From Eumeta japonica (lineage: Eukaryota; Arthropoda; Insecta; Lepidoptera; Psychidae): a DNA stretch of 64,000 bases. Positions within the stretch are counted from its first letter, which is position 1, and each line of letters starts with the position of its first letter. The notes beneath the pieces were generated by a model. The model had not been told where the DNA came from and made no database searches. It worked only from the letters and a program-made list of their open reading frames with translations. Location of the stretch: the NCBI GenBank assembly GCA_005406025.1, contig BGZK01001273.1, forward strand, positions 114,944 to 178,943. Direction: 5' to 3'. The position numbers and the translations under genes were made by a program. Below are positions 49,991 to 62,452 of this stretch, piece after piece.

Positions 49991-50989
49991 AATATTTGTA
50001 AATATTTTCAAATAAACGCCTTTTCACAAATTCATACTTAAACGCAATTAATATTATGCTACCTTCCTTATTCAAAACTCTACGATACCAAGTATTAAAA
50101 TTAAATTAATTTACCGTTTACTGAAACTTTGCAGGGTGTTATTTTATTATAGAAATATGAAGAACCGAAGTGGCCCAAAATTAAATCTAAGATCAGGTGG
50201 CAACGCATTTGCACTAGTGAACATGCGTTTGAGTTTTTAGTGAGTGAGACACAGTGGATGGTATAAAAGGCGAAGGGTCCACTTAAATAGCTCGTCTGTT
50301 TGTTTGCCCACATCAGTTCTAGTTCTTAAAAATAGATTTTCTTCCAAAATATTAGATAATTGTTCCCACCACCAAGGTCCTTGTGCTTTATTTTATAACC
50401 CTGAATGAAATAAAGTAGGCCTATACATAGCATTGCTCTAAATAGGCTATCTATAAGATCTAAAAACAAGGGCAATTTTCGAAGCTCGCATAGGGCGCAG
50501 GAGTGGCTATTTACAGTAGTTTTGTTATCACTACAAATATCACTACCAACATAGTGTATAGTGAAGCTTTAAGATAAAAAGTTTGTAAAATAAAAAATAA
50601 CCTAATAGAATTAAATAAAGCCAAAATAAAGAGAAATATGTTAAAAGTAAAATAACTTAGAAATACTATTAAAAATACACACACACATAAAAGAAAATAA
50701 AAAAACGACTAAAAGTATATACAAAACTTGGGAAATTTAATTAGTAGGATTAGATAAAATGTAAATGTTGTAAAAATGTAAATAAAAAAATACTGAGTAA
50801 TCTCTCAACTTAAGATTAAATAAGTTACTTAGATAAAAACATGAACAAATTCTTTAAGTATAAATGGATAATGTGGGAATTGCGTTTAAAAATATAAAAA
50901 AAACAACAAAAAATATAAAAAGAGGTAAAATATAAAAAAAAAAACCTGTCCACCTGCGTGAAGCCGGGACGGGCCAGTATAATATAAAT

Positions 50990-51320
50990 TTTGATAGCTC
51001 GATAGTGGCCGGTTCACCTATGAATATTAGTAATAATTTTACCCCTTAATTACTCTAAATACTTCAGACATTTTAATGAATTTCATAATGTCTTGTCCCT
51101 CGTCTATGAATATTAGCAATAACTTTGCAATAAATTGCTCTAAATATTGTACAAATTCCGAACAGCTTGATAGTGGCCGGCTCTTAGCCTATGAATATTA
51201 ATGATAACTTTGCCACCATTTACGCTAAATATTTCAGACGTTTTAAACAATTTCATAATGGCCGTTCATCGTCTATGAGTATTAGCGACAACTTTGCCAA
51301 AGCTGCTCTCGCAGCTTACC
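50990..51320 (+). repeat. Tandem repeat, period about 85 bp, four diverged units
   Basis: Unit landmark tatgaatattag.aataactttg at 51019, 51105, 51190 and 51274 (spacing 86, 85, 84), together with aaatacttcagacattttaa-aatttcataatg and atagtggccgg blocks in alternating units. Confidence 0.8.
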
Positions 51321-52282
51321 GAAAGTTGGAAGGTTACTCGTCAGTCTGAAAGCTATTGACATTTCGTTTGACAGTCATATATGTATATATATATTTCAAC
51401 ATAGATATCAAAGGCGAAAGAAAATATATTTTTTTTGTTATCAAAAATAAGTATTTTATTGTATTCGCTACTTATATGAAAATAATAAGTAAAATACATT
51501 ATTCGAAATGATTTTTAATCGAAACATTTTGAAAATTTGATCGATCCCATTAATGTAATATAGGTCTATCAAAATGTTTGTTGCTGTTATAAGATAGCTG
51601 ATCCCTGCACTACAACTATTACACACAATTACATGTATTGTATTATTATATGTATTAACCTCTTATATATAAGAGAAGTTAAGATAAAATTTATTTTGAC
51701 ACAAAGAAACATAGTTATATTTAGATTATTCATTCAGAAGCGAAGGTAATAATAAAATTTAATATTTCGGACAGACGAGCCATTAATTATGGATAACCGG
51801 TGGATCTTAAACGAACTATTTTAGTACGGGCGTATGATGGTGGAGTGCCCTAAGCTCTTAGCACAACTTAATGGATTGTAACACGAAGTTAGTAACAGCT
51901 ATAAAGATGGAACTCATAGTGATACATTATCATCATTATTACTGATTTAGACATTTAACGATAAATGAATTATTTTTAAATATCTGTTTGTAAGTTGTAA
52001 GTTTACAATAATTAAAAGTGGCGCCACCTGTCGGGTTGAGCTTCCAGGACTCGCGCGTCCGCCGGCGATAGTTCAACGTCGCGTGATGGACATGAGAAAG
52101 GCCGCGCCTTAAGACCGATAGTCGATACTACTTTGGTACGTTTTAGCTTTTGTAAAATTGAACTTTTTGATGGGGGCGAAATGTTACTGGGGCGTTGGGA
52201 AGTTTTGTGGCGTTTATAATGATCCGTTTAAATAAATAGATATCACGGACTAGCTGCGAGTTAGAAATTTATTTTGTGCTAG

Positions 52283-52600
52283 ATTTTGCCCGCAGCTCCG
52301 TCCGCGTGGACTTCAATATTTAGACCGTTTTAGAAGCGTTCGCGGCGTTTATTCAGATTTTTCAAACGCGACTATTTTAAATGACCTTGCTAATGTTTGA
52401 AGACAGTTCTATGAAGAGGTCAAGCTATATCTCTGGTTCAACCCAACTGAATAAGATGAAACTTGGCTTAGATGTTAAGATGTATCACAAACTACCAAAT
52501 TGTGAAAATCTGAACAAAATACGTTCAGCGGTTTTTGTATGATGCGGTAACAAACATCAGAAAGACCGACAGCCAGACGAAAATTATAAAAACTGTTGTT
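52283..52600 (+). repeat. Dispersed repeat with cgcccgc end, copy
   Basis: Begins gctagattttgcccgcagctccgtccgcgtgg and ends near a cagccagacgaaaattataaaa tail; same family as 6715-7003. Confidence 0.55.
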
Positions 52601-54244
52601 TTGGCTTCTGTTATTCTAATAAAGATCCCCATATCAGTTTCTATTAATTATCTATAATATAAAGACATCGATCGGCCCGTTACAATTTTATTACGTGTAT
52701 AGATCATGAAAAAAAGTTGCTTTTGCAGCGCCGTACGCGTAATAAAAGCGAAAATTATTGCGCTTAGGAAGGTTTACTATTGATGAAATTTTAATAGTTT
52801 AAATACACTTATATAATACACTTTTTATGAACCCAATCGAATAATCACAGGATACAAACGCAAAAAAGTTAGTAATTACAGAACAACGTAATGAATATTA
52901 TAAATTGCACCATGCGTGTTACCTCAACTTCCATAAACTACATCTGACACGTTCAAATACAAACAACGCTTGCGCAACACTGTCTTATTCTATCTCTTTG
53001 TTTTGTCGTGTATAATACGTCCTCTCTCTTGTTCCATTTCCTTGGGGTCAAAAGGTATAGCTGTTTCCTTCTTCTATACGTTATGTCTTCTCTCTCATGT
53101 AACGAAGTGTGCCTAAGCGTGACGCGTTTTCAAAATTTCACTATTAATTTTTCCATTATCGATTGACGATTCACCGCCTAAGAAGTTTCAATTTAAAAAT
53201 CTTTGAAATTTCGCTAGTGGCGTACTCCTGAAAGACGTGCATTCGATATTATATCGATATGCATGTTTCGATATAAATTCATTTCAAATGACTACTCTCG
53301 ATGATTTCGGTTTTAATCCGATTTTATCGAGTCACTTTGCTTACTCGATGAACATGACTGTCAATGACAACGGTCCCGAGCGGTCAAACACCATCACCGT
53401 TGATGTTCGACATAAACCTATTAATTTTTCAACTTTCGCAAGTACTTTCACAAGCTTACATTTGACTTTATTCGTTTATATGTCTGTTAATGTATTAGAA
53501 TAGTGATTAGTGAGTTCGAACTCGAAAGTCGATTTTACCCACTTAGAGCAGGAAGTTTTTTGTTTTGTTCTGTTCCGCCACATTCGGCACCCTCAAACTG
53601 TCAAAACCTAACATCAATTTGATTAAGGATTAAATATCAGGAAATCGTTATTTTAATCAATTTGCATTGCTTATTACATCGATAGATGTTGTCGATCAAC
53701 TCCATAATGTTAATACTACACCATAGAGTTAATACTCTATAGAGTGCCGAAAATCGAAACATCGGTACGAAATTTAGAACGCTTAAATAATACAATCTGT
53801 ACGATGAACAATAAAGAAGTCAAATACAAAAGAAACTCTTTGAAATAATTCTCATTGAAATATGCAGTACAAATAATGGAATAAATAAGCGCCAGTGGTT
53901 TTAGTGATGTGACACTTTTCCCTTAAACAAAATTGATGAAATCATCGATGGATCTACAAATTTTGCGCTACAGCCTTGTACGCTTATATTGAATAAGTGT
54001 ATTTACTTAAAAAATAATCCAATTATTAATTTTAGTAATTGATATTAAAAGATTATTTACATGCGTTTTGAGGCGTAATTTATTCAATTGCGTCAAATTG
54101 TTTTGAGAACATCAAGATTAGTTTTATCGTGCTTATTTAAGTTAGAGCTTAAAATTTTAAAATCTACCTGTATCTAATATATACCTGTATATAATCTAGC
54201 TGTATTTTTAAAATCTACCCTTAGAAAATATTTGGAAAATCGTT

Positions 54245-54600
54245 ATTCTTGAGTTTATATTCTTCCGAACCAAAACAGCTTTGTGAAGATACCAGCTTAC
54301 CGATTACCAGCTTCACCTGCGTACGTAGAATGTGTTCCTTCGTTTTTATATTGATCGATCTTGCTGTCAATTCCTATTTCATTGCCGCTTTCTATTCTAG
54401 ACCCGGTGCTGTTCCTAATTTGATCCTTAATCATACTCTTGATTTTAATCTCGACCTAAACTCTATTTCAGCCCCGGTCTCTGTTCTCATTTTCGATTCT
54501 AGCTCTCGATTCTGCTTTCCATTCCTCTTTCGATTTCCATACCACCATCCGTCATGGTTCCTACTTTACAATGCCGATGCAAACACTAGTATAGAATTAA
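54245..54600 (+). repeat. Pyrimidine-rich repeat segment, related to the same family
   Basis: Contains runs of ttgattttaatctcgacc / ctagctctcgattctg type, the complement of the gatcgggatc-rich interior seen at 20515-20780, and ends aaacactagtat. The open frame of 121 codons (54249-54614) is most likely a by-product. Confidence 0.4.
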
Positions 54601-55119
54601 ATAACTACTTATAGTAATACTTATAAGTAGCTTTCAGAGCGAAGTAATTTTAAGAATCGTTAAAATAATTCGATTCAATACTACAGATACGAACGTATTT
54701 TATAGTATCACAGACAGATGACACTATATAGAATAAAAACACTCGTATGTTAGAATGCAATGCGGAATCAAAATTTCATATCAATCGACTCACTGACAAC
54801 AATTGAGCTGATTTTGCATAAAAGATTTTGTCAGCGACGAATTGCGTATACGGACCTGCAAAATGCTTTCGTTATCGTCTACTACATACATCAAAGACTA
54901 CTTGGGACCGAGTAGACAAAGAGAGAATTACGAAGTCATGCATAAAAGCTTTTCAGTATTAAAAGCTGAACACCGTTTCTTGCAAACAAAATTTTACTTT
55001 TAACTCATTAGATATTTCTCTATAGAGTTAGCGATAAAAATTATGTCGCATGGTTATACACAATTTCTGTACGTTAACGTTCAATCAATATATATTAATG
55101 CCCTCGTCTGAAAATATTT

Positions 55120-55455
55120 AAATACTAGGTTTCGCCCGCGGCTGCGCCCGCACGACATGGAATGAATCCTCACTTTTATGTCGACTGAACTCGCTGCCCA
55201 TCGCGATACCGATGTTGTCTCACTTTCGTTTCTGACCCCTTTTAATTCCAAAGCTGACCTCGATCTAAATACCGGTCGTGTTCAAAATATACTTGATGTA
55301 AAAATACTAGCGGAACGCAATAAAATTATTCCATATATAGCTCCGGTGTAAGCAACTCGTTATCGTATCTGATTTCATTAAACTCTGTCTACCTTTTGGG
55401 GTGTTTGCGAACAAAATGTACAGACAGATGGACAGACAAAAATTCTAACAACCAT
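55120..55455 (+). repeat. Dispersed repeat ending just upstream of exon 2
   Basis: Starts tactaggtttcgcccgcggctgcgcccg and ends with cagacagatggacagacaaaaattct, about 15-20 bp before the splice acceptor of the NWD-like exon at 55470. Confidence 0.55.
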
Positions 55456-55469
55456 TCACATACTTACAG

Positions 55470-55558
55470 ATACCACAATGGAACGAAACACCTTGATGGC
55501 GAAGTGTTACCCTCGCATCAAGGACTACTGCAGGGAGAAGCACGGCCTCGAGTTCCAG
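55470..55558 (+). CDS. NWD1/NWD2-like gene, coding exon 2
   Basis: Follows the acceptor acttacag (55462-55469) and ends at a donor, gtaatc. Its first two bases complete the split Asp codon of exon 1, then 29 codons read TTMERNTLMAKCYPRIKDYC and REKHGLEFQ, ending in phase 0. The TMERN / YPRIKDYCREKHGLEFQ pattern directly continues the DUF4062-like SSTFTD...ER signature of exon 1 and leads into VVDMRWGV of exon 3. This is the reason for linking exons 40 kb apart. The much longer frame on the same strand (55396-55719) is out of phase and is a shadow. Confidence is high because order, phase and family sequence agree. Confidence 0.9.
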
Positions 55559-55787
55559 GTAATCACCTTTTACGTAATCTCTACACTAAAGAAGTAATTA
55601 CCTTAAGGCCGTACCCCATAACACGGCGTCGTCCGTCGCCGGCTCGCGTACAGCGAAAATGTTTGTTGAACGTGTTTATACTTAAACGAATACCGCTCGA
55701 TACAGCCACACATGAGTAGGTTTACGTGTTTTCGGTGAATATTTATAAGGCTCCGGCGTGACGCCGTCGCCAGCCGTGATTCCAAGA

Positions 55788-56310
55788 GCCGGCCAAGTGC
55801 GATCGGACACATCTGTAGAGGATTCCGTATTATAGACCGTAGCCGTAGTTCTTGGTGAAATTAAGCAACGTATTTCATACACATTTTCTCTTCACAACGA
55901 TTTTCAAGTTTTCCTGTAAATCATGACATTATATTTCATATTTTTTATATAGTTTTAGGCTTTGTGCTTTTAAAGATAAAGGAGAGTGATAGATATTCGT
56001 ATACTTTTTTCCTAATCATTTTATATTACAAAACCTTAATTGTATTTTTAACAACAAACACGTACCTACATTTGTATGTCACATAATGCGTTAAATTTTT
56101 TTTTCTATTTTTAATATATACCCCAAATTTAACAAACCCTATAATCAAAGCCCGCTTATGAACGTTATAAAATGCATGTAAATTCATCAACTAACTACTT
56201 TTCTCGTCTAGTAGATTCGAAGAAAATAGTATGTGACAGTAGTGAGATGGACAGACACACGAGTCTGATTTTATAATGGTTTTTTTATCGGATGTACGGA
56301 ACCCCAAATA
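55788..56310 (-). repeat. Lepidopteran 'ggttccgta ... cacttggccgg' repeat, reverse orientation
   Basis: Starts agccggccaagtgcgatcggacac and ends gatgtacggaacccc near 56306; same class as 21585-22080, within intron 2. Confidence 0.55.
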
Positions 56311-56319
56311 CTCTCATCA

Positions 56320-57240
56320 CGCTCCTGTACATTGATAAGATTACCCATAAACATGAGACTAATCAATGTATATAAATTTATTTTTGTGCAAGTAGTATTC
56401 TTCTGATAAGAAATCCATGGCATTTCAAAACTTATAATATATTTCTATTTATATTTCTTATACATAATTCCATCGAATTCCACTCAAAATCCTGACGCGT
56501 CTTTCGTTCTCAATAATCCGATGTTCATTTTCCGAGAAGAAGAAAATAAAATTCTAGACAAATAGTATTATTTTATCAATCTCGCCCGTGTTAGATAAAT
56601 ATGTTCCTTAGTGCCTTCCGAAATGAAGTAGGTGCCTACATCGCTTTCGCGTGGAAATGTAATAAAATGGTCTTATTTTATTTTCTATTGTACGTACTTT
56701 GGCTATTTTAACTCTCATGTAAATCGATATTTTCATAGAATTAGGGTCTTTGCTTTTACGTCGATTTTGAAAAGTCAACATTTCTTCATACATCGACGTT
56801 TGAGGTAATGATTTAAAATTTTTCTATCTTCAAAGGAATGTCTATATATATATATATATCCATGTAGAAAATTGTATGTCAAATAATTTCTGAACCATCC
56901 ACCCAACTGATTCTAAATTATAATTAGCTCCATTCCTAATAAAACTGTTTGAATGCTATTAACTTAATCGATTTCGGTTCATTTTTGTAGAAATATTTCG
57001 AACCAAAATAAAAAAAAGTGTTTTGTCATAATAAATCTTAATTTGTCCATAATATTTATCTTTAAAATAAAATCTTTTTGGGGTAAAAAGCTGTGTCGAA
57101 CGTAATGTGTCTGTTAAAAACGTTAAGATAATCAAAGGATGTCGTTGTACATTAATTGAAAAGTATACAATGTCTTAAAATAGATTTTAGATTTCTGATC
57201 TATATAGGCTATATACATTCTAGACATACAAGTAGTTTAA
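56320..57240. other. No gene seen (intron 2)
   Basis: AT-rich sequence with a short (TA)n run near 56842. No exon or RNA gene recognised. Confidence 0.5.
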
Positions 57241-57261
57241 CGTCTTTACTCCCAAAACAAA

Positions 57262-57535
57262 AGCCTGATCGGCGCAGTGGTACTACTCTTTAATGTTAGT
57301 GATAATACTCTGTGCTAGGGCGTGGGTTCGATTCCGTACAAGGCAAACATTTATTTATTCGATTAAAATTCAATATTTGTCTCGAGTCTGGTGTATGTAT
57401 CGTATTGGCAAAAAAGGATGTCCGTCTTGTATCAATTATATTAATCTATACACGCCCCGTTGCTTAGTTTGGGACCAGATGGTGTTGTGTATATGTCAAA
57501 AAAATGTAATTAAGCCATTATTCATTACAACTGTG
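57262..57535 (+). repeat. tRNA-derived SINE, copy 2
   Basis: A box ggcgcagtgg at 57271-57280, B box ggttcgattcc at 57325-57335, then aaggcaaacat and the family's distal block ttagtttgggaccagatgg near 57468. Plus strand, in intron 2 of the NWD-like gene, sense with it. Confidence 0.75.
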
Positions 57536-57739
57536 TCAAATTATAAATGTTTTATACTGCTGTGACAGATAAAATGGACAGTCGCCGATGTGTTTTAATA
57601 GGTGTTCCCCTTTGTTATATTTTCATTTTGTTGTAAAACACCATAAATATTGAAAACTCGCAGCACTACAGTGCAAAGCGTTTTAAACGGTAGCTCACAG
57701 GCAATCCTCCAAAGAAGAGTGCAGAAATACCCAGCCAAA

Positions 57740-58010
57740 ACACCTGGCGACGCTACCAATCCGCTGCCGACTGTTGCTACGTGCGGACCGAATTGTTTAC
57801 GTCGCCCCCGCCCGCCCGCGCTATTCGGGGAACGGAAGCCAGGCGCGCGCGCAGCCAAGCCGCCCTACGGGCACGCTACGCGCCGCTATATTCAGATCGT
57901 TGTTTTGAAATGCAATGAGTCAGTGTTATGAAACCGAGTTGCAGCGTGTTCGTTTTAACTGAAGTTGGTAATTTCTGACTAAGAAACGGCGGCGGTGACT
58001 CATTGCTAAT
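57740..58010. promoter_or_regulatory. GC-rich patch with paired AP-1/CNC-like sites in intron 2
   Basis: 57770-57890 is strongly GC-rich in AT-rich surroundings. TGAGTCA at 57916-57922 and TGACTCA at 57996-58002 (reverse complements of each other) are 80 bp apart. A possible enhancer or internal promoter; no TATA or initiator with confidence. Confidence 0.3.
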
Positions 58011-58059
58011 AACGTTGCCTACGAACGCGAGCGCAGGCACCTAATTTGTATTCTAACCG

Positions 58060-59890
58060 CTGACGAATTGACCAATGGGTTTTGATTTTAGCTCAGATCA
58101 CATTACACCTATTATTCCACGCCACTTAAAATATATTAAGCCTTCAGTTCTGGACGTCGCCATAGCATTAGTGACAACAGCCGCTAGCGTTCCCCAACCC
58201 GTGGTGTGGTAGGATGGTAAAAATCTCACACAACATTCACACGCTGGTGGAATTACGAGAGGTAGTTAGTCCGTTCTTGCTTGTGCATTAATTTTGCCAA
58301 GTACGGTACCAATTAATCCAATTAAATTGTTGATCTATGGTAGCCTAAATATGCGAAGGGCCTTACATCGAAACTTGAGCCGATGATCGTATTGTATTTT
58401 TGTATAACTTTTCTAAAAAAAACCATGGCATTGCCGAGGCAGCTGGCCAAGCCGCAATAGTCGCACCGGCCACGGATAATTACATGTACATTGAAAATAG
58501 TATCCAAACGATAATGTAGAATGTCAATGATGCTTAGGTTAAGGAATTAGTTACAAAAAAGTCCGTGCATTAAATTCATAAACAATAAACATAATTTATT
58601 TTTACAAAACAGACTTTACATAAAACTTAACTGGTTTTACATCATTTTTCCGTATTTTATACTTGCTTATCGTTCGTGCAATAGAGGCATAACAATTGTC
58701 GTAATTGTTATTATATATATATCATTGTTATGTCGATTCCAAGTTCGCGTTGACGTTGTCATTAGAAACAGAAGCGGTATTCTTATTCAAGCCGTGGTCA
58801 GAAGATTCTATGGTATCGCTGTTCATTTTGCAATGCCAAATCGTTAGATTTAAAACCAACTAAAACTCAATAAACAGCTGACTTCGCACAAAACTGTCGC
58901 TGTCGACCAATGTCGACTGTTTGTTTTAGCTCCGACATGCTACCATTCCCGTGTAAAACTAGATAAATCGATGTCGAAGTTTATCCGAACGGTTATCGGA
59001 CATTATTATTCCAAGGATTTATTATTTGCACTAATTTCTTTATCATTTTTAATAGTTTATACCTACATTAAGAACCTGAATAATTGATAATAATCATTGG
59101 TACTATTTATTTGTTGCAAAATTAGCCCAACTAGTAATGATAAAAGTATTTTACAAAATTTTACAAAAATAAATAAACAATATTAAGTAAACATTATATG
59201 CTGTGCGTTTTAGCCACATTATGGTATTGCCCTTGACTCAGATTTAAAAAGAACTTACTAGCATCGCCCATGAACACTTCACCAGTGTTGACGGCATTTT
59301 AGAAGGGAATAGATGATGATGATGATGATGGAGGTAGGGTCGGAACTTTGAGGAAAGAATAGATTAACAGATGGAAACCTCTCGGGACCAACAGCAACAG
59401 CGGAAGCTGTTATTTCACGTCTGTATTCGATGAGTGTGGTATCTCACCACCTAAGCTGACCCATTTCCGTGCTGCAGCCAAGTGGGTCACAGGCTTTACC
59501 ACTTCATTTATGATACCTATTATCGTATTTTTTGTTTTAAATACATATTTAATTAATTAAGAGAAAGCGTCTCCTTTATGTATTTTTTGCGCTTTTTATA
59601 AGAAAGTTGTACTTTAATGAACAGATAATGATGTAATTTGACATCGCCTTAATTAAACAATATAATAATAATAATTTTAAAAGTGTCTTTGATCCATTTC
59701 CGAGCCCCTAAATGTGAGCAATTCATTACATTTAATATATTTTAATATCGTTCACGAGAACTTCGTACTAGTAGACCATTACTTATCTACCAAATTATAC
59801 CGTTTACTTTCGTAATGACGAAATTACCTCATGGTAGTAACGGCTATCGAACCTGACAATAATCGAAATGTGAAAGATATATGTGCGCGG
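58060..59890. other. Intron 2, remaining sequence; no gene seen
   Basis: A GAT microsatellite lies at about 59311-59330. A GC-richer segment around 59368-59500 has no recognisable frame. Confidence 0.45.
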
Positions 59891-59896
59891 GCGCAG

Positions 59897-60040
59897 GTGG
59901 TCGACATGCGCTGGGGCGTCCGAGACGAGGCGACCGACGACCACATGACCACGGAGCTCTGCATGAGAGAGATCAAGAACTGTCAGAGGCTGTCCATGGG
60001 GCCGAACTTCGTGGTCTCTTGGACAGAAGTATGGATACAG
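59897..60040 (+). CDS. NWD1/NWD2-like gene, coding exon 3
   Basis: Acceptor gcgcag ends at 59896; donor cag|gtcagt at 60041. It opens in phase 0 with VVDMRWGVRDEATDDHMTTE, then LCMREIKNCQRLSMGPNFVV, the highly conserved N-terminal core of NWD proteins (DUF4062-like). After NFVV the family continues with a LGQKYGYR-like block. That block is present at 60016-60040 but in two other frames, so two single bases appear to be missing in the last 30 bp. As printed the exon stays open with a nonsense tail (SWTEVWIQ). The codon-level match either side argues for sequence errors or very recent damage. Confidence 0.9.
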
Positions 60041-62280
60041 GTCAGTATTTGATCTTCTTTTAAACAAATCATAAACTGGCTATGTACGCTATGTACGTAA
60101 TTTACTTTTTAAAAATCGTTAATTTTTCTTAAACCATATTTAAGCAAATTACACTTTACACCTCACAGGATTAGTCCAGGCAATCGGTTTTAGCAAATTT
60201 TTTAATGTACAGACACAAATTTATTGTGAAAGCACAAAATTGATATACGGCTTAATCCTTAATCTATAACAATGAAATTCAAAATTAATGCCCCATTAAC
60301 GGTCAAAGTCCTGCCCCGGGCCTTTCACGGTTTAACATTAAAAATTTAATATTTTTTTTATATAAATAGTGTTTATGGTCAAAATAGCTAATTTAAGAAC
60401 AATGCTAATAATTTTACTCTGCATTGGAGATTCGAATGTATTGTAGCCTCTTTATTTTTCAATTATTAGTTTTAGACCTGAGTTATTTTAGTGTTTTTTT
60501 TTATTTAGAATATCGAATATTATTATGAAAATTACATATTAAAATTACATATGTCTTATTGAAAATGAATATTTCATAGCGCTGGTTTAATAGTTTCGAT
60601 TGGGAAAATCACGATCGAAACATTGACTGGCGATGTGATCTTCGTTTATAATGAAGTTTTTCTTATTTAAATTTCACTTCTAATATAATTCTTATACGAA
60701 AACAATAATACAAATGCATTTTGAGCTTTTCATTTGTTGAAATATTTAAAATTGTATAAGTCCCAGCAGGACGGCGGAAACGATTATGAGTAATTATGTT
60801 AAAGAACGCCATCTTGAAAATTTATGCCATACAAATTTAAATGTCGTATTTAGCAAAATTAAGAATAACACCGTTTTTAAGAAAATATTCTAAGATATTT
60901 TTCTATAAAAAATTCATTGTTTTCTATGCATTTATGCGGAACAATTATTCAACTTTGCATAAAAACACTTTTTGCACTTATTTGAATAAATTTTGTTATA
61001 AAGAGATTCTTCTCAGAATCGCGGTTGTTTAGAATATATTTCATTGTTATTTTATTTTTCTCAAAATACGTTACAAAATCTAATAATGATTATTTTTAGA
61101 TTCTGCACAAAATGAACGAAATTTTAAACAACAAATTACGTCACTGGAAGACGTTTTACAAAAAACGGGTCTGGCAATAAAGTTTACCTGATCTGCGATG
61201 CCTTGTCACCTTCTTTCAAAATCTTTCTCTTGATTTAGAAACGTATGAAGTATCTGTTTTCATTGATTATTTATTGTACATTAGTTATTGGGAATATATA
61301 AAATATAAATTCAAACAAAAATATTTTATTTATTTTAATTTAGTAAAATCTTGGAAGGTACATTTTCCTCAATTTAATTTCTTATATCCTTTATTTATTT
61401 TTTTTTCTATAATGTTCTCTTGTAAAAATTTTATCGTTTCTCAAAATTCTAAAATTTACTATATCATAGTACAAATTATATGCGAAAATAAAATTGTTCG
61501 CGTTTCAGGCGGCGCGGCGAAGCGCGAAATGGCGGGCCGACGACGGTGGCGCCGTGGTGAAGCGAGTTGGGGGTAAATTCAAATTGGACCTACATCAACA
61601 CTATAATTATGCGCAAATTAACTTATAGAAATATGTAAGATATGAAATATAAGATCTGAATTTTAATGTACACTGAAACAGATCGTAGATCATGAGGGTT
61701 CATGAGTCCGTACCATAAATCGAACCAGAAGTTTTGTAACTCACATATTGCATGCCACGTAACACGTTGCATGCAGTTTACGAAAAACCCCTGAAAACCG
61801 CGCGTTAGCCAGCGGAGTTCGGGTGCGATGTCTAGACGGAGAAAAGACTTATAAAAAATACAAGTGTGACTTGAAAACACGCGTCTATGGTTCCGTGGAA
61901 TACAATAACATTTTCTTGCTTATTTAGGTGCGTAAGTTGGTAAGTAATGCTGACTTTAAACGGAATTTTCTTTAAAAAATACGCATTTTTTCAAATCATA
62001 TCACACCAGTGTAATTTTTAACCGATTCTCAACCCTCGATCTTAATATATAGGTAGCTCATCTCGAAATATAAATAAAAATAACAACTATACACGCTTTC
62101 TTTATATGAAAGAAACGGTTGACTGTTAAAGTTTTTTTAGTTTTAAGTTATAATCTCACGACTATTTCTCACAAGGATAAACAGAAACCGCAGTTCTGCA
62201 CATGGGACAATCTTCACATGACACACCTCTCGGTCGCACTTCCGATGACGATGATAATTATCAGGTATCGTTACAATCAG
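60041..62280 (+). other. Intron 3 of the NWD-like gene
   Basis: About 2.2 kb, AT-rich. Contains a GC-rich stretch at 61510-61571 flanked by an acceptor (gtttcag) and a donor (gtaaat). No other coding element seen. Confidence 0.6.
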
Positions 62281-62452
62281 CCAATACCACGTACGTGCTG
62301 TCGTCCGAGCTGCAGATGCTGCGTGACGAGCTGGCGGCGGCGGCGGCGTCGACGTCATCCTCCTGGACACCTGGTACAAGGGACTCCAACGCCGTGCCGC
62401 CCGTCTCCGTGCTGCAACCCATATCATCGATCCTGATCAACTTCAATAACAA
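62281..62452 (+). CDS. NWD1/NWD2-like gene, coding exon 4 (frame-disrupted)
   Basis: Conserved blocks occur in order in three frames: PIP at 62281-62289, TYVLSSELQMLRDEL from about 62291, GVDVILLDTWY at 62345-62377, and DSNAVPPVSVLQPISSIL through ILINFNNK to 62453. They continue exon 3 exactly as in NWD family proteins, so these are the true coding blocks. The changes of frame are -1, -1 and +1. The start is uncertain: tcag ending at 62264 or 62280 could be the acceptor, and the second may lack one G. The likely donor is aa|gtggaa at 62453, also one base short of codon phase. Read without correction, the frame 62202-62462 ends in TGA at 62460. The next exons (NACHT, WD40) are outside the window. 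Confidence 0.75.

Larger units (their letters stand above)
15551..55469 (+). other. Intron 1 of the NWD-like gene (about 39.9 kb)
   Basis: Donor G|gtgagt at 15551 and acceptor acttacag|AT at 55469, phase 1 on both sides. The intron contains all elements listed between, and no other convincing host exon. Stretches where I see nothing beyond AT-rich sequence or faint repeats include 22530-24840, 25300-26230, 35170-37690, 40130-41970, 42350-43650, 44500-46630, 47030-48880 and 52610-54240. Confidence 0.8.

Noticed and set aside
54249..54614. 121-codon + frame
   Set aside because: Lies in a pyrimidine-rich dispersed repeat related to 20515-20780; the composition explains the open frame.
55396..55719. 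107-codon open frame over exon 2
   Set aside because: Out of phase with the conserved exon frame; the protein has no family signature, while the shifted frame gives the NWD-like sequence.
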